From the NCBI RefSeq assembly GCF_024585265.1, contig NZ_CP036533.1:5341001-5405000 (forward strand): a DNA stretch of 64,000 nt, given 5' to 3'. The stretch is from Bradyrhizobium sp. WBAH42 (GTDB taxonomy: Bacteria; Pseudomonadota; Alphaproteobacteria; Rhizobiales; Xanthobacteraceae). Numbering within the stretch: position 1 is the first letter of the stretch; every line of letters begins with the position of its first letter. The notes under the pieces were generated by a model. The model did no database searches and was not told the DNA's origin. It was given only the letters and a program-made list of their open reading frames with translations. Positions 1 to 9,846 of the stretch are shown here, in pieces. The translations under genes and the position numbers were made by a program.

Positions 1-19
1 GGCCGAGCGGTCCGCCCGC

Positions 20-514
20 TCAGAACGGGATGTCGTCGTCCATGTCGCTGTTGCGACCGCCGCCAGCGGCAACCGGACGGCGCGGCGCGCTGCTCACGGG
101 TCCGGAGGAGCCGAAATCGCCGCCCGGCTCGTCGGCGAAGCTGCCGCCTCCGCCGCCGCCACCGCGGCCATCCAGCATCGTCAGCGTCGAGTTGAAGCCC
201 TGGAGCACGACCTCCGTCGAGTACTTCTCGACGCCGCTCTGGTCGGTCCATTTGCGGGTCTGCAGCGCGCCCTCGATGTAAACCTTCGCGCCCTTCTTCA
301 GATACTGTTCGACGACCTTGCAAAGCGGCTCAGAGAAGATCACGACGCGATGCCACTCGGTCTTCTCCTTGCGCTCGCCGGTGTTCTTGTCGCGCCAGGT
401 CTCCGACGTCGCGATGCTCAAATTCGCGATCGGCCGCCCGTCCTGGGTGCGGCGGATTTCGGGATCCTTGCCGAGATTTCCAACTAGAATGACCTTGTTG
501 ACGCTTCCCGCCAT
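20..514 (-). CDS. ssb: Single-stranded DNA-binding protein
   Basis: Binds single-stranded DNA during replication, recombination and repair. The 164-residue product has an N-terminal OB fold (starting [19 protein letters not shown], about residues 1-110), then a Gly/Pro-rich linker containing a long Gly run, and ends in the acidic DMDDDIPF tail that recruits partner proteins. I chose the ATG at 514, not an in-frame ATG at 559, because GGAGAG lies just upstream and the OB fold begins there. A LexA-type box at 672-686 suggests SOS control. It diverges from uvrA, as in many proteobacteria, but three porin genes separate the two. Confidence 0.97.
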   Translation of the reverse strand: MAGSVNKVILVGNLGKDPEIRRTQDGRPIANLSIATSETWRDKNTGERKEKTEWHRVVIFSEPLCKVVEQYLKKGAKVYIEGALQTRKWTDQSGVEKYSTEVVLQGFNSTLTMLDGRGGGGGGGSFADEPGGDFGSSGPVSSAPRRPVAAGGGRNSDMDDDIPF

Positions 515-671
515 CGCCGCTCTCCACTCCGAATGCCACTGAATTTCAAAAGGGGCCAATCCCGCTGCCCGCGTTTCTCTGCGCCCGTCGAGGCGACCCT
601 ATACGCTTGCGGGCACCGCTCAGCCTGCCACCCCCAGGGTTATCCCCACATATAGCATCGCGCTCAGATTT

Positions 672-686
672 GTTCCAGATTTGTTC
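672..686 (-). promoter_or_regulatory. LexA (SOS) box upstream of ssb
   Basis: GTTC CAGATTT GTTC is a perfect match to the alphaproteobacterial LexA operator GTTC-N7-GTTC. It lies about 158 bp upstream of the ssb start codon, so a long leader is implied if it overlaps the ssb promoter. A second perfect copy sits upstream of uvrA. Two exact matches in front of the two classical SOS genes make chance unlikely. Binding is inferred, not shown. Confidence 0.75.
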
Positions 687-907
687 TTTATAGCGGTAGA
701 GCAAACATTCGGCCGGTCGCCAACGAAAAGAGCAGCGCTCCGATGGAACTTTTTTGGGTTCCCGTGAACGACGAAAACCGCTTAACATTCATCAAGTTGT
801 TCCACCTCAGTTGAGCCGCGAGTGTGGCATTCCGGAGACGGACTCTGCCCTTTCCTTAGGCTACCTTTGCCTCGGAATTGGTTCATATGGGCGTCGCGCC
901 TGATCAG

Positions 908-933
908 CCGCTTCGGGGACTTTCGTGAAGCGG
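908..933 (+). promoter_or_regulatory. Leader hairpin of porin 1
   Basis: CCGCTTC (908-914) pairs with GAAGCGG (927-933) across a 12-nt loop, ending 20 nt before the porin ATG at 954 and just ahead of the GGGGAG ribosome-binding site. The two downstream porin genes also have 7-bp leader hairpins, so this could be an RNA-stability or translation-control element. No T-run follows, so it is not a terminator. Confidence 0.4.
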
Positions 934-953
934 ACGTAACTGGGGAGACTGCA

Positions 954-1754
954 ATGAATAAGGTTCTATTTGGCGCAATCAGTGTACTGGCATTGGGGCT
1001 GTCGGCTCCGGCAGGCGCGGCAGATCTTGCCGCGCGGCCCTACACCAAGGCTCCCGCTCCGGCGGTCGCTGCGATTTACGACTGGAGCGGCTTCTACATC
1101 GGCATCAACGGCGGCGGCGGCACGAGCCACAAGTGCTGGGACTTCCTCGACACCACCGGCGTCGTCACCGGCGTTCCCGGTACCTTCGTCGGTGAAGGAT
1201 GCCACAACGCGACCGGGGGCACGGTCGGTGGCCAGATCGGCTATCGCTGGCAGTCGGCCAGTTGGGTGTTCGGCGTCGAAGGCCAGGGTAACTGGGCTGA
1301 CTTCTCGGGCGACAACGTCAGCACCGTCTTCCCTGGAAGCGCTTTGGTCACCGGTGACCGCAACCGCTCGCGCATCGATGCTTTCGGCCTGATCACCGGC
1401 CAGGTCGGTTACGCCTGGAACAACGTCTTGTTCTATGTGAAGGGCGGCGGCGCCGTGGTCGGGGACAAGTACGACGTTTATGCCGCGGCCGGCACGCCGG
1501 GCGCCGGCACGCTGCTGGCGTCGGCTCGCGAGACCCGCTGGGGCGGCACCGTTGGCGCCGGCCTGGAATTCGGATTTGCTCCGAACTGGACGCTCGGCGT
1601 CGAGTACAACCACATCTTCCTCGGCGACCGCACAATCGGTTTCACGACGCCTGCGGGCGCCGTGTTCGGGAGCGATCGCATCAGCCAGGATGTCGATATC
1701 GGCCTGGTCCGGTTGAATTATCGCTTCGGCGGCCCGCTGATCGCGAGGTACTGA
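954..1754 (+). CDS. Outer-membrane beta-barrel porin, copy 1 of 3
   Basis: A 266-residue Omp25/Omp31-like small outer-membrane protein. It has a signal peptide of about 22 residues ending AGA, and a mature start of the DLAARPYTKAP type. Alternating beta strands rich in Gly and aromatic residues follow (GFYIG, GYRWQ, VGYAWNN). It ends in a tyrosine, as expected for BAM-dependent barrels. Two cysteines (C61, C83) are shared with copy 3 but absent from copy 2. The start at 954 is preferred over 822 because it begins the signal peptide and follows GGGGAG. A strong terminator follows at 1782. The exact role is unknown; members of this family are abundant structural proteins or porins. Confidence 0.9.
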   Translation: MNKVLFGAISVLALGLSAPAGAADLAARPYTKAPAPAVAAIYDWSGFYIGINGGGGTSHKCWDFLDTTGVVTGVPGTFVGEGCHNATGGTVGGQIGYRWQSASWVFGVEGQGNWADFSGDNVSTVFPGSALVTGDRNRSRIDAFGLITGQVGYAWNNVLFYVKGGGAVVGDKYDVYAAAGTPGAGTLLASARETRWGGTVGAGLEFGFAPNWTLGVEYNHIFLGDRTIGFTTPAGAVFGSDRISQDVDIGLVRLNYRFGGPLIARY

Positions 1755-1781
1755 TATCCCTCTGATTTTGTGAGTGAATGC

Positions 1782-1815
1782 AAGGGCCGGCCCGCTGCGC
1801 CGGCCCTTCTTTTTT
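1782..1815 (+). terminator. Rho-independent terminator of porin 1
   Basis: AAGGGCCGG pairs with CCGGCCCTT around a short loop, followed directly by a run of six T after a C. It lies 28 bases past the stop of porin 1 and separates it transcriptionally from porin 2. Confidence 0.85.
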
Positions 1816-1882
1816 GCGGCACGATGCCTGGACGTAGATGAGTCAGCAACCATCACCTTTTCGACTGTTGTGGCTTTTCGGA

Positions 1883-1912
1883 GACACAACTTGCGGCTTT
1901 GGTGGTGTAAAG
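1883..1912 (+). promoter_or_regulatory. Conserved upstream (promoter-like) element of porin 2
   Basis: The 30-base stretch starting GACACAACTT and ending GGTGTAAAG recurs almost unchanged upstream of porin 3 (2804-2833), at a similar distance from the hairpin and start codon. The TGTAAA end resembles a -10 region. Similarity continues downstream into the leader, so promoter and leader seem to have been duplicated together. Confidence 0.55.
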
Positions 1913-1943
1913 ACGGCGTCAGTTGGGCCGTTGAGTCCGATGC

Positions 1944-1960
1944 CCTTCCGCGACGGAAGG
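1944..1960 (+). promoter_or_regulatory. Leader hairpin of porin 2
   Basis: CCTTCCG (1944-1950) pairs with CGGAAGG (1954-1960) over a 3-base loop, 35 nt before the ATG. The porin 3 leader has the same stem except that the outer C-G pair is replaced by T-A. This compensatory change supports a real RNA structure. Confidence 0.5.
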
Positions 1961-1995
1961 CAACAACAGAAACTGGGACTGGGATTAAGTTGAAA

Positions 1996-2691
1996 ATGAA
2001 AAAGGTTTTGTTGGCTTCGGCCTGTGTATTCGCTCTTGCGGCCCCCGCTTCGGCTGCTGATCTGGCAGCCCGCCCCTACACCAAGGCTCCGGTGGCTGTG
2101 GCCTCGGTCTATAACTGGACCGGCTTCTACCTCGGTATCGTCGGCGGCGGCGCTTGGGAGAACGGTTCCGGCGACCCGCGGATGAAGGGTGGCTTCGTCG
2201 GCGGCACCGGCGGCTATAACTGGCAGACCGGCAACGTCGTGTTCGGCGTGGAAGCCGACGGCTCGTGGGCTGATGTCAATGCTTCGGTGACCACCCCTGT
2301 TCTCTTTGGCGGCGCTATCGTTCCCGTGACCACGAGCTCGCGCATTGATGCGCTCGGCACTGTGCGCGGCCGTATCGGTTGGGCCGTCAACAACGTGCTG
2401 TTCTACGCTACGGGCGGCTACGCCTGGATCGACAACAAGATCACCGTCAGCTCGCCCTTCGCAAGCGTCTCGGACAGCAAGTGGCATTCCGGTTGGACGG
2501 TCGGCGCTGGCGTCGAGGCATTCTTCGCGCCGCAGTGGTCAGTCAAGGGCGAGTATCTCTATCGCAGCCTGGGCGGCGAGACCTACTTCTCGGGTATCGG
2601 CGCTCCGGTGAACACCGGCACGCTCAACCTTCACACCGTGCAGGTCGGCGTGAACTATCACTTCGGTGGCCCGGTCGTCGCGAAGTACTAA
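1996..2691 (+). CDS. Outer-membrane beta-barrel porin, copy 2 of 3
   Basis: A 231-residue paralogue of the flanking porins. It has a signal peptide (MKKVLLASACVFALAAPASA), the mature DLAARPYTKAP start, a repeated strand pattern (GFYLG, GGYNWQ, GGYAW) and a C-terminal tyrosine. It lacks the two extracellular-type cysteines of copies 1 and 3, and its first loops are shorter, so it is the most diverged of the three. The upstream in-frame start at 1774 lies inside the preceding terminator and is rejected. The gene has its own promoter-like element and its own terminator (2719), so the cassette is monocistronic. Confidence 0.9.
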   Translation: MKKVLLASACVFALAAPASAADLAARPYTKAPVAVASVYNWTGFYLGIVGGGAWENGSGDPRMKGGFVGGTGGYNWQTGNVVFGVEADGSWADVNASVTTPVLFGGAIVPVTTSSRIDALGTVRGRIGWAVNNVLFYATGGYAWIDNKITVSSPFASVSDSKWHSGWTVGAGVEAFFAPQWSVKGEYLYRSLGGETYFSGIGAPVNTGTLNLHTVQVGVNYHFGGPVVAKY

Positions 2692-2718
2692 GCTTCGTCT
2701 CTGACGCACCCGCGTTAC

Positions 2719-2745
2719 GAAAGGCCGGCCTCGCGCCGGCCTTTT
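2719..2745 (+). terminator. Terminator of porin 2
   Basis: AAAGGCCGGC pairs with GCCGGCCTTT around TCGC, followed by further T residues. The sequence is nearly identical to the terminator of porin 3, which suggests gene and terminator were duplicated as a unit. Confidence 0.85.
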
Positions 2746-2803
2746 TGTATTTGTTGCGGCCGCCCCGTTCGTTCGCGTTTTCGGACGGATGTGGCGGCCG
2801 GGT

Positions 2804-2833
2804 GACACAACTTTTGGCTTCAATGGTGTAAAG
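2804..2833 (+). promoter_or_regulatory. Conserved upstream (promoter-like) element of porin 3
   Basis: Begins GACACAACTT and ends ATGGTGTAAAG; it matches the element in front of porin 2 at all but a few positions. It is followed by a related leader containing the hairpin at 2867-2885. Confidence 0.55.
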
Positions 2834-2866
2834 CAATGACGTTACTTGAGTCATGAGGTCCGCTGC

Positions 2867-2885
2867 TCTTCCGCTCTCCGGAAGA
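2867..2885 (+). promoter_or_regulatory. Leader hairpin of porin 3
   Basis: TCTTCCG (2867-2873) pairs with CGGAAGA (2879-2885), loop CTCTC, 31 nt before the start codon. Relative to porin 2 the outer pair is T-A instead of C-G, so pairing is kept. Confidence 0.5.
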
Positions 2886-2916
2886 CCGGAATGAGAAACG
2901 GAAGTGGGGAATGGAT

Positions 2917-3669
2917 ATGAAGAAGCTTTTGCTGGCTTCGGCCAGTTTGTTCGCACTCAGCGCGTTGGCACCGGCCTCGGCGGCCGATTTGGCGGCCCGC
3001 CCCTACGCCAAGGCTCCGGTGGCGCCGATCGCGGTGTACAACTGGAGCGGCTTCTACCTCGGCATCAACGGCGGCGGTGCATCGAGCCGCAATTGCTGGG
3101 ATCTCAATGCCGTGCTCGGTGTGGCAATCCCGGTCGTGTCCGAAGGCTGTCACAACGCGACCGGCGGTCTCGTCGGCGGCCAGGTCGGTTATCGTTGGCA
3201 GTCGGCTAACTGGGTGTTCGGCCTTGAAGCCCAAGGCGACTGGGCCAACCTGAAGGGATCGAACGCGAGCCCGCTCGCCGCTTTCGCACCCGTGGTCAAT
3301 CAGACCAGAATCGATGCCCTCGGCCTGTTCACCGGCCAGGTCGGCTACGCCTGGAATAACGTGCTCTGGTACGTGAAGGGCGGCGCCGCGGTCACGCACG
3401 CCAAGTATGACGGCCTTCTCGGCGGCGTGGTCTTCGATAGCGCGAGCGAGACGCGCTGGGGCGGCGCAGTCGGCACCGGCATCGAATTCGGTTTCGCACC
3501 GAACTGGTCCGTTGCGATCGAATACGACCACTTGTTCATGGGCGGCCGCAACGTCAATTTCACGGTGCTTGGCATCAACGACCGGACCGACCGCATCAAG
3601 CAGGATGTCGACATGGGCACCGTTCGCCTCAACTACACCTTCGGCGGCCCGGTGGTCGCGAAGTACTGA
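2917..3669 (+). CDS. Outer-membrane beta-barrel porin, copy 3 of 3
   Basis: A 250-residue small outer-membrane protein, closest to copy 1. The two share the CWDL/CWDF and EGCHNATGG segments (C60, C78 here), GYRWQSA, VGYAWNNVL, and a C-terminal FGGP-x-x-A-x-Y. The signal peptide begins MKKLLLASAS and ends ASA. Start 2917 is preferred to 2911 because GGGGA lies about 7 bases upstream of 2917 but only one base from 2911. Terminated at 3698. Copies 1 and 3 look like more recent relatives, with copy 2 diverged between them. Confidence 0.9.
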   Translation: MKKLLLASASLFALSALAPASAADLAARPYAKAPVAPIAVYNWSGFYLGINGGGASSRNCWDLNAVLGVAIPVVSEGCHNATGGLVGGQVGYRWQSANWVFGLEAQGDWANLKGSNASPLAAFAPVVNQTRIDALGLFTGQVGYAWNNVLWYVKGGAAVTHAKYDGLLGGVVFDSASETRWGGAVGTGIEFGFAPNWSVAIEYDHLFMGGRNVNFTVLGINDRTDRIKQDVDMGTVRLNYTFGGPVVAKY

Positions 3670-3697
3670 TCTTCCCTGCCGAAGTCACATCGTCACG

Positions 3698-3723
3698 AAA
3701 GGCCGGCCTCGCGCCGGCCTTTT
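3698..3723 (+). terminator. Terminator of porin 3
   Basis: AAAGGCCGGC / GCCGGCCTTT hairpin with loop TCGC followed by T residues. It closes the porin cassette ahead of the uvrA control region. Confidence 0.85.
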
Positions 3724-3831
3724 GCTTTGGGCGGGCTGTTCCGAGCGGTTCCGCGCGCTCCTGCTGCCAGATGCCGCCAGCGCGCCAACAATCCGTTGAC
3801 GATTCGCAAGTCCCACTGGAAATCCGCCGCC

Positions 3832-3846
3832 GTTCTTCCTACGTTC
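3832..3846 (+). promoter_or_regulatory. LexA (SOS) box upstream of uvrA
   Basis: GTTC TTCCTAC GTTC is a perfect match to the alphaproteobacterial LexA operator GTTC-N7-GTTC. It lies 98 bp before the uvrA start codon. It pairs with the matching box upstream of ssb. Binding is inferred from sequence only. Confidence 0.8.
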
Positions 3847-3943
3847 GCTGCCATACCCATCGGCGCCGATCCCGGTTCCGGGCGAAGCGCGCCTTTTGCA
3901 TTGGCGCGATCGCGCGTCTTTGGATTCCTCGAGGACCTCTGGG

Positions 3944-6925
<2,982 letters not shown>

Positions 6926-6974
6926 GTTGCGCGTCCGGAATGTGACGACGCACATGTCCGAGGGAGAATGAACT

Positions 6975-7538
6975 GTGCCTGCCGGACTTGTGCAAACCTT
7001 TCGTGCGTTCGCTCATAACAATGCCTGGGCAAACCATCGGCTGCTCACGGCTTGCGCTGCTCTGTCTCAGGTTGAGTTCGAGGCCGAGCGAACCGGGTTC
7101 TTTCCAAGTCTTCAGCGCACGCTAAACCACATCCATGTCATTGATCTCTTCTATGTCGATGCGCTGGAGGGCGGTTGGTTGGGCCCGGCAGCCTGGGAGA
7201 ACGAGGTGCCGTACCCTTCCCTCGTCACGCTCAAGCCGGCGCAAGCCGCAGTCGACGAGCGCTTGATTGCTGTCTGCGATGCACTGACGCCCGAGAGTCT
7301 CAATACCGTCGTGAGTATCAACCGCGACACGACCGTGCAGGCCGAACGCCGCGACCGGCTGCTCATGCATCTCTTCCAGCATCAAATTCATCATCGCGGA
7401 CAGGCGCATGCCATGCTGTCCGAAACAAGCGTCGCACCGCCTCAGCTTGACGAGTTCTTTGCAGAGGGAGAAGCATCGCTCCGCGCCAGCGAATTCGCCG
7501 AACTTGGTTGGACCGAAAGCACTGTGTGGAAATCCTAG
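6975..7538 (+). CDS. DinB-family four-helix metal-binding protein
   Basis: A 187-residue member of the DinB/YfiT-like superfamily, whose members are metal-dependent four-helix bundles, many acting as thiol transferases. Here the substrate is unknown. The likely metal ligands are a His in the second helix (H52/H54 region, NHIHVID) and the HxxxH pair H136/H140 in HQIHHRGQ. The start is GTG at 6975 with AGGGAG eight bases upstream. The gene lies downstream of uvrA, but no SOS box is present, so the damage-inducible association of the family name should not be assumed. Confidence 0.85.
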   Translation: MPAGLVQTFRAFAHNNAWANHRLLTACAALSQVEFEAERTGFFPSLQRTLNHIHVIDLFYVDALEGGWLGPAAWENEVPYPSLVTLKPAQAAVDERLIAVCDALTPESLNTVVSINRDTTVQAERRDRLLMHLFQHQIHHRGQAHAMLSETSVAPPQLDEFFAEGEASLRASEFAELGWTESTVWKS

Positions 7539-7550
7539 TTCAATAACTGG

Positions 7551-8216
7551 ATGATCGAACGGCATCCCTTTCACGTGCCCTATTCCCTCGCCATCTTCGA
7601 CCTCGACGGCACGCTCGCCGACAGCTTCCCCTGGTTCCTGCGCACCATCAACGATGTCGCCGACCGCTTCGACTTTCGCCGCGTAAAGGATGAGGATGTC
7701 GAGGAACTGCGGCATGCATCGAGCCGCGAGATCCTCGCCCGGCTCGAAGTGCCCTTGTGGAAGCTGCCGGCGATCGCGCGGCATGCGCGGCGGCTGAAGG
7801 CGGAGGCCGCTTCCGAGATCTCGCTGTTTTCGGGCGTCGAGACGATGCTGCGGACGCTGGCCGAGAACGGCGTGCAATTGGCGCTGGTGACTTCCGACAG
7901 CGAGGCCAATGCCCGCGAGAAGCTTGGGCCTGCCGCGGCGTTGTTCGCGCATTTCGACTGCTCTGCATCGCTGTTCGGCAAGGCTGCGAAATTCCGCCGC
8001 GTCATCCGCCGTGCGGGTGTCGAGCCCAGCAAGGTGATTTCGATCGGCGACGAGGTTCGCGACATCGAGGCGGCGCGCGCCGTGGGAATTGCCTGCGGCG
8101 CCGTGTGCTGGGGCTATGCGGCACCGGCGGCATTGCGGGCGCTGGGGCCGGATCATGTGTTCGACCGGATGGATGAGATTGCGGATGTGTTGTGCCGGAT
8201 CCGTAGGGTGGGTTAG
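7551..8216 (+). CDS. HAD-superfamily hydrolase (phosphoglycolate phosphatase-like)
   Basis: A 221-residue HAD phosphatase. Motif I DLDGT has nucleophile D17 and acid/base D19. Motif II is the Thr/Ser of VTSDS near 114, motif III a lysine near 144-147, and motif IV GDEVRD (166-171). The helical cap between motifs I and II (about 25-95) puts it in the Gph/PGP-like subfamily. The substrate cannot be read from sequence. It starts 12 bases after the DinB-family gene and may be cotranscribed. Its stop codon lies inside the left arm of an intergenic inverted repeat (8203-8316). Confidence 0.88.
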   Translation: MIERHPFHVPYSLAIFDLDGTLADSFPWFLRTINDVADRFDFRRVKDEDVEELRHASSREILARLEVPLWKLPAIARHARRLKAEAASEISLFSGVETMLRTLAENGVQLALVTSDSEANAREKLGPAAALFAHFDCSASLFGKAAKFRRVIRRAGVEPSKVISIGDEVRDIEAARAVGIACGAVCWGYAAPAALRALGPDHVFDRMDEIADVLCRIRRVG

Positions 8217-8316
8217 CCTTGCGGACTGCGCGAAGCGCACACCGCTTGGCGTAACCACCACTTCGGTCACCGCGGACACCAAAGAGGTGGGTTACGCTGA
8301 CGCTAACCCACCCTAC
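8203..8316. repeat. Intergenic inverted repeat, GTAGGGTGGG family
   Basis: GTAGGGTGGGTTAGC (8203-8217) is exactly repeated in inverse at 8302-8316, with further partial pairing inside. A related element with the same GTAGGGTGGG ends occurs at 54773-54861. It sits between two convergent genes, where a folded transcript could act as a terminator or RNA stabiliser. The family resembles short palindromic repeats widespread in Bradyrhizobium. Confidence 0.8.
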
Positions 8317-8326
8317 GCGACCACAC

Positions 8327-9280
8327 CTACTCCGTCCTGCGCAAGAACGCCCCGAACGCGCGCGGGCCGTCGCCGGTCCTGATCTCGCCGATCACCTTCA
8401 GCTCGGCCGCATCGATGATGCTTAAGGTGTTGCTCTCCCAGCAGGCGACGATGACGCGCTTGCCGTCGGCGGTTGCCGCGATGCCTTCGGGATAATCGCC
8501 GACATTGATGCGCTTGAACGGCTTGAGGCTCGCCAGATCGAACACGCTGACGGTGCCGCCATATTGGTCGCTGACGAAACCGCGCCCCGGCGTCAGCGCC
8601 ACCGCATACGGGCGCATGCCGGCCGGCACGCGGCCGATCTCTCGAGCCTCTGCGATATCGATCACGGAGACATCGTCGGAGCCGACATTTGCCGTGTAAG
8701 CGCGCTTGCCCTCGGCATCGATGGTGACGCCGAACGGGCGGGTGCCGACCTTGATCACCGCCTTGCGCTGGCGCGTCGCCGTGTCCACCACGGAGACGCT
8801 GTCGTCGTCGCGGTCGGCCGAGAGCAGCAGCTTTCCGTCGGGCGTCACCGCAAGACCCGACGGCGAGGCGCCGACCGCGATGCTGGCGACAACGCTGCGC
8901 GAGGCCGTATCGATCACCCGCACCGCGGCGGCGTACCAATCGGCGACATAGACCGTCTTGCCGTCGGGCGCGACCGCAATGCCGAGCGGCCCGCCGCCGA
9001 CCTCGACGCGGCCGGCGACCTGCCGCGTCGCCGCGTCGACCACCGTGACCGCCTTGGCATCCGGGCTCGTGACATAGGCAAAGCGCCCATCCGCGCTGAC
9101 GGCGATACCTGCCGGCTTGCCGCCGATCGGGATGGTCGCGACGCTGCGCGCGCCAGCGAGGTCCACGACCATCAGATCGTCGCTGAGCTGGTTGGTGACG
9201 AACGCCTCCTCGGCGGATGCGCTGCCGAGGCTCGCATGACAAAGGCTGGCGGCGAGCGCCGCCAGAACCAGCGCCCGCAC
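8327..9280 (-). CDS. Secreted YVTN-family beta-propeller protein
   Basis: A 317-residue periplasmic or extracellular beta-propeller. A signal peptide at the N-terminus is followed by about seven 40-42-residue repeats of the YVTN type (for example DGKTVYVADW, DGKLLLSADR, GKRAYTANVG). The start is GTG at 9280, two bases after the TGA of the upstream SRPBCC gene. This gives translational coupling and makes the signal peptide complete; the much longer open frame to 9691 runs through the SRPBCC gene and is not the start. Such propellers occur beside PQQ-dependent alcohol dehydrogenase genes, but none is in this window. The ligand is unknown. Confidence 0.88.
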   Translation of the reverse strand: MRALVLAALAASLCHASLGSASAEEAFVTNQLSDDLMVVDLAGARSVATIPIGGKPAGIAVSADGRFAYVTSPDAKAVTVVDAATRQVAGRVEVGGGPLGIAVAPDGKTVYVADWYAAAVRVIDTASRSVVASIAVGASPSGLAVTPDGKLLLSADRDDDSVSVVDTATRQRKAVIKVGTRPFGVTIDAEGKRAYTANVGSDDVSVIDIAEAREIGRVPAGMRPYAVALTPGRGFVSDQYGGTVSVFDLASLKPFKRINVGDYPEGIAATADGKRVIVACWESNTLSIIDAAELKVIGEIRTGDGPRAFGAFLRRTE

Positions 9281-9282
9281 GA

Positions 9283-9846
9283 TCAGCTGCCGCTCTCGAT
9301 CTTCTTCTTGAGCGCCTCGAGCCCGGCCTTGTACAGCCCGCTCACGGCCTTGATCGCGGCCTCGTCGCTCAACTCCGGCGGCGGGTCGTTGTTGGGATAG
9401 CCGCGATAGAACGCGGCGGCCCATTCCAGCTTCGCCTTGCCGTCCGGCGCGGGCGAGACCGTCAGGGTCGAGGAATAATTGGTCACCGGCAGCACCTTCA
9501 CGTCCACCCTGGTGATCCGATAGGAATAGCTCTGCATGTCGGGCTCGTATTTGTAGAGCTCCTCCTCGACCGTGGCGCCGCCCGTCAAGGTGAGTTTCCG
9601 CGTCGCGCCGATCTCGTTGCCCTTCTCGCCTTCGGTCTTGGTGACCGGCTGGAGCCAGCTCATGTCCTGGAAATTGCCGATCACCGCCCACACCTTGGCC
9701 GGGGCCGCGTTGATCTCGATGGATTCCCGCACCTTCTGCCGCGTCGGTCCATGGGCCCGGACCGGCTCGAAGGCGGTCATCAGAGCCATGCCAGCCACCG
9801 CCAGCGCCGCCACCCCGGCGAGCGCCGGTCCGCTTCTCATCCTCAT
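9283..9846 (-). CDS. Secreted SRPBCC-family protein, MxaD-like
   Basis: A 187-residue exported START/Bet v1-like (SRPBCC) protein. After a signal peptide it begins HGPTRQKV-x-ESIEINA and contains KVWAVIGNF. This pattern recalls MxaD/XoxJ-region proteins that assist periplasmic methanol dehydrogenase. GAGGAAA lies 5 bases before the ATG at 9846. It forms a two-gene unit with the YVTN propeller. The family assignment is firm; the methanol-dehydrogenase link is an inference, because no xoxF/mxaF gene is present. Confidence 0.8.
   Translation of the reverse strand: MRMRSGPALAGVAALAVAGMALMTAFEPVRAHGPTRQKVRESIEINAAPAKVWAVIGNFQDMSWLQPVTKTEGEKGNEIGATRKLTLTGGATVEEELYKYEPDMQSYSYRITRVDVKVLPVTNYSSTLTVSPAPDGKAKLEWAAAFYRGYPNNDPPPELSDEAAIKAVSGLYKAGLEALKKKIESGS

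Larger units (their letters stand above)
515..953. other. Divergent intergenic region between ssb and porin 1
   Basis: This 439-base gap carries the upstream regions of ssb (minus) and of the first porin gene (plus). It holds a GTTC-N7-GTTC box at 672-686 and a 7-bp leader hairpin at 908-933 just before the porin start. No convincing coding region is present. The open frames across it have no ribosome-binding site or recognisable composition. Confidence 0.6.

Noticed and set aside
546..788. An 80-residue minus-strand open frame upstream of ssb
   Set aside because: No ribosome-binding site, no domain, and it overlaps the LexA box and promoter region.
799..813. Near-match to a LexA box, GTTC-N7-GTTG
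   Set aside because: One mismatch in the conserved half-site, and a perfect box already lies at 672. Likely chance.
6975..7538. Idea that the DinB-family gene is an SOS gene in operon with uvrA
   Set aside because: There is a 49-base gap and no LexA box in front of it. The DinB family name alone does not imply damage control.
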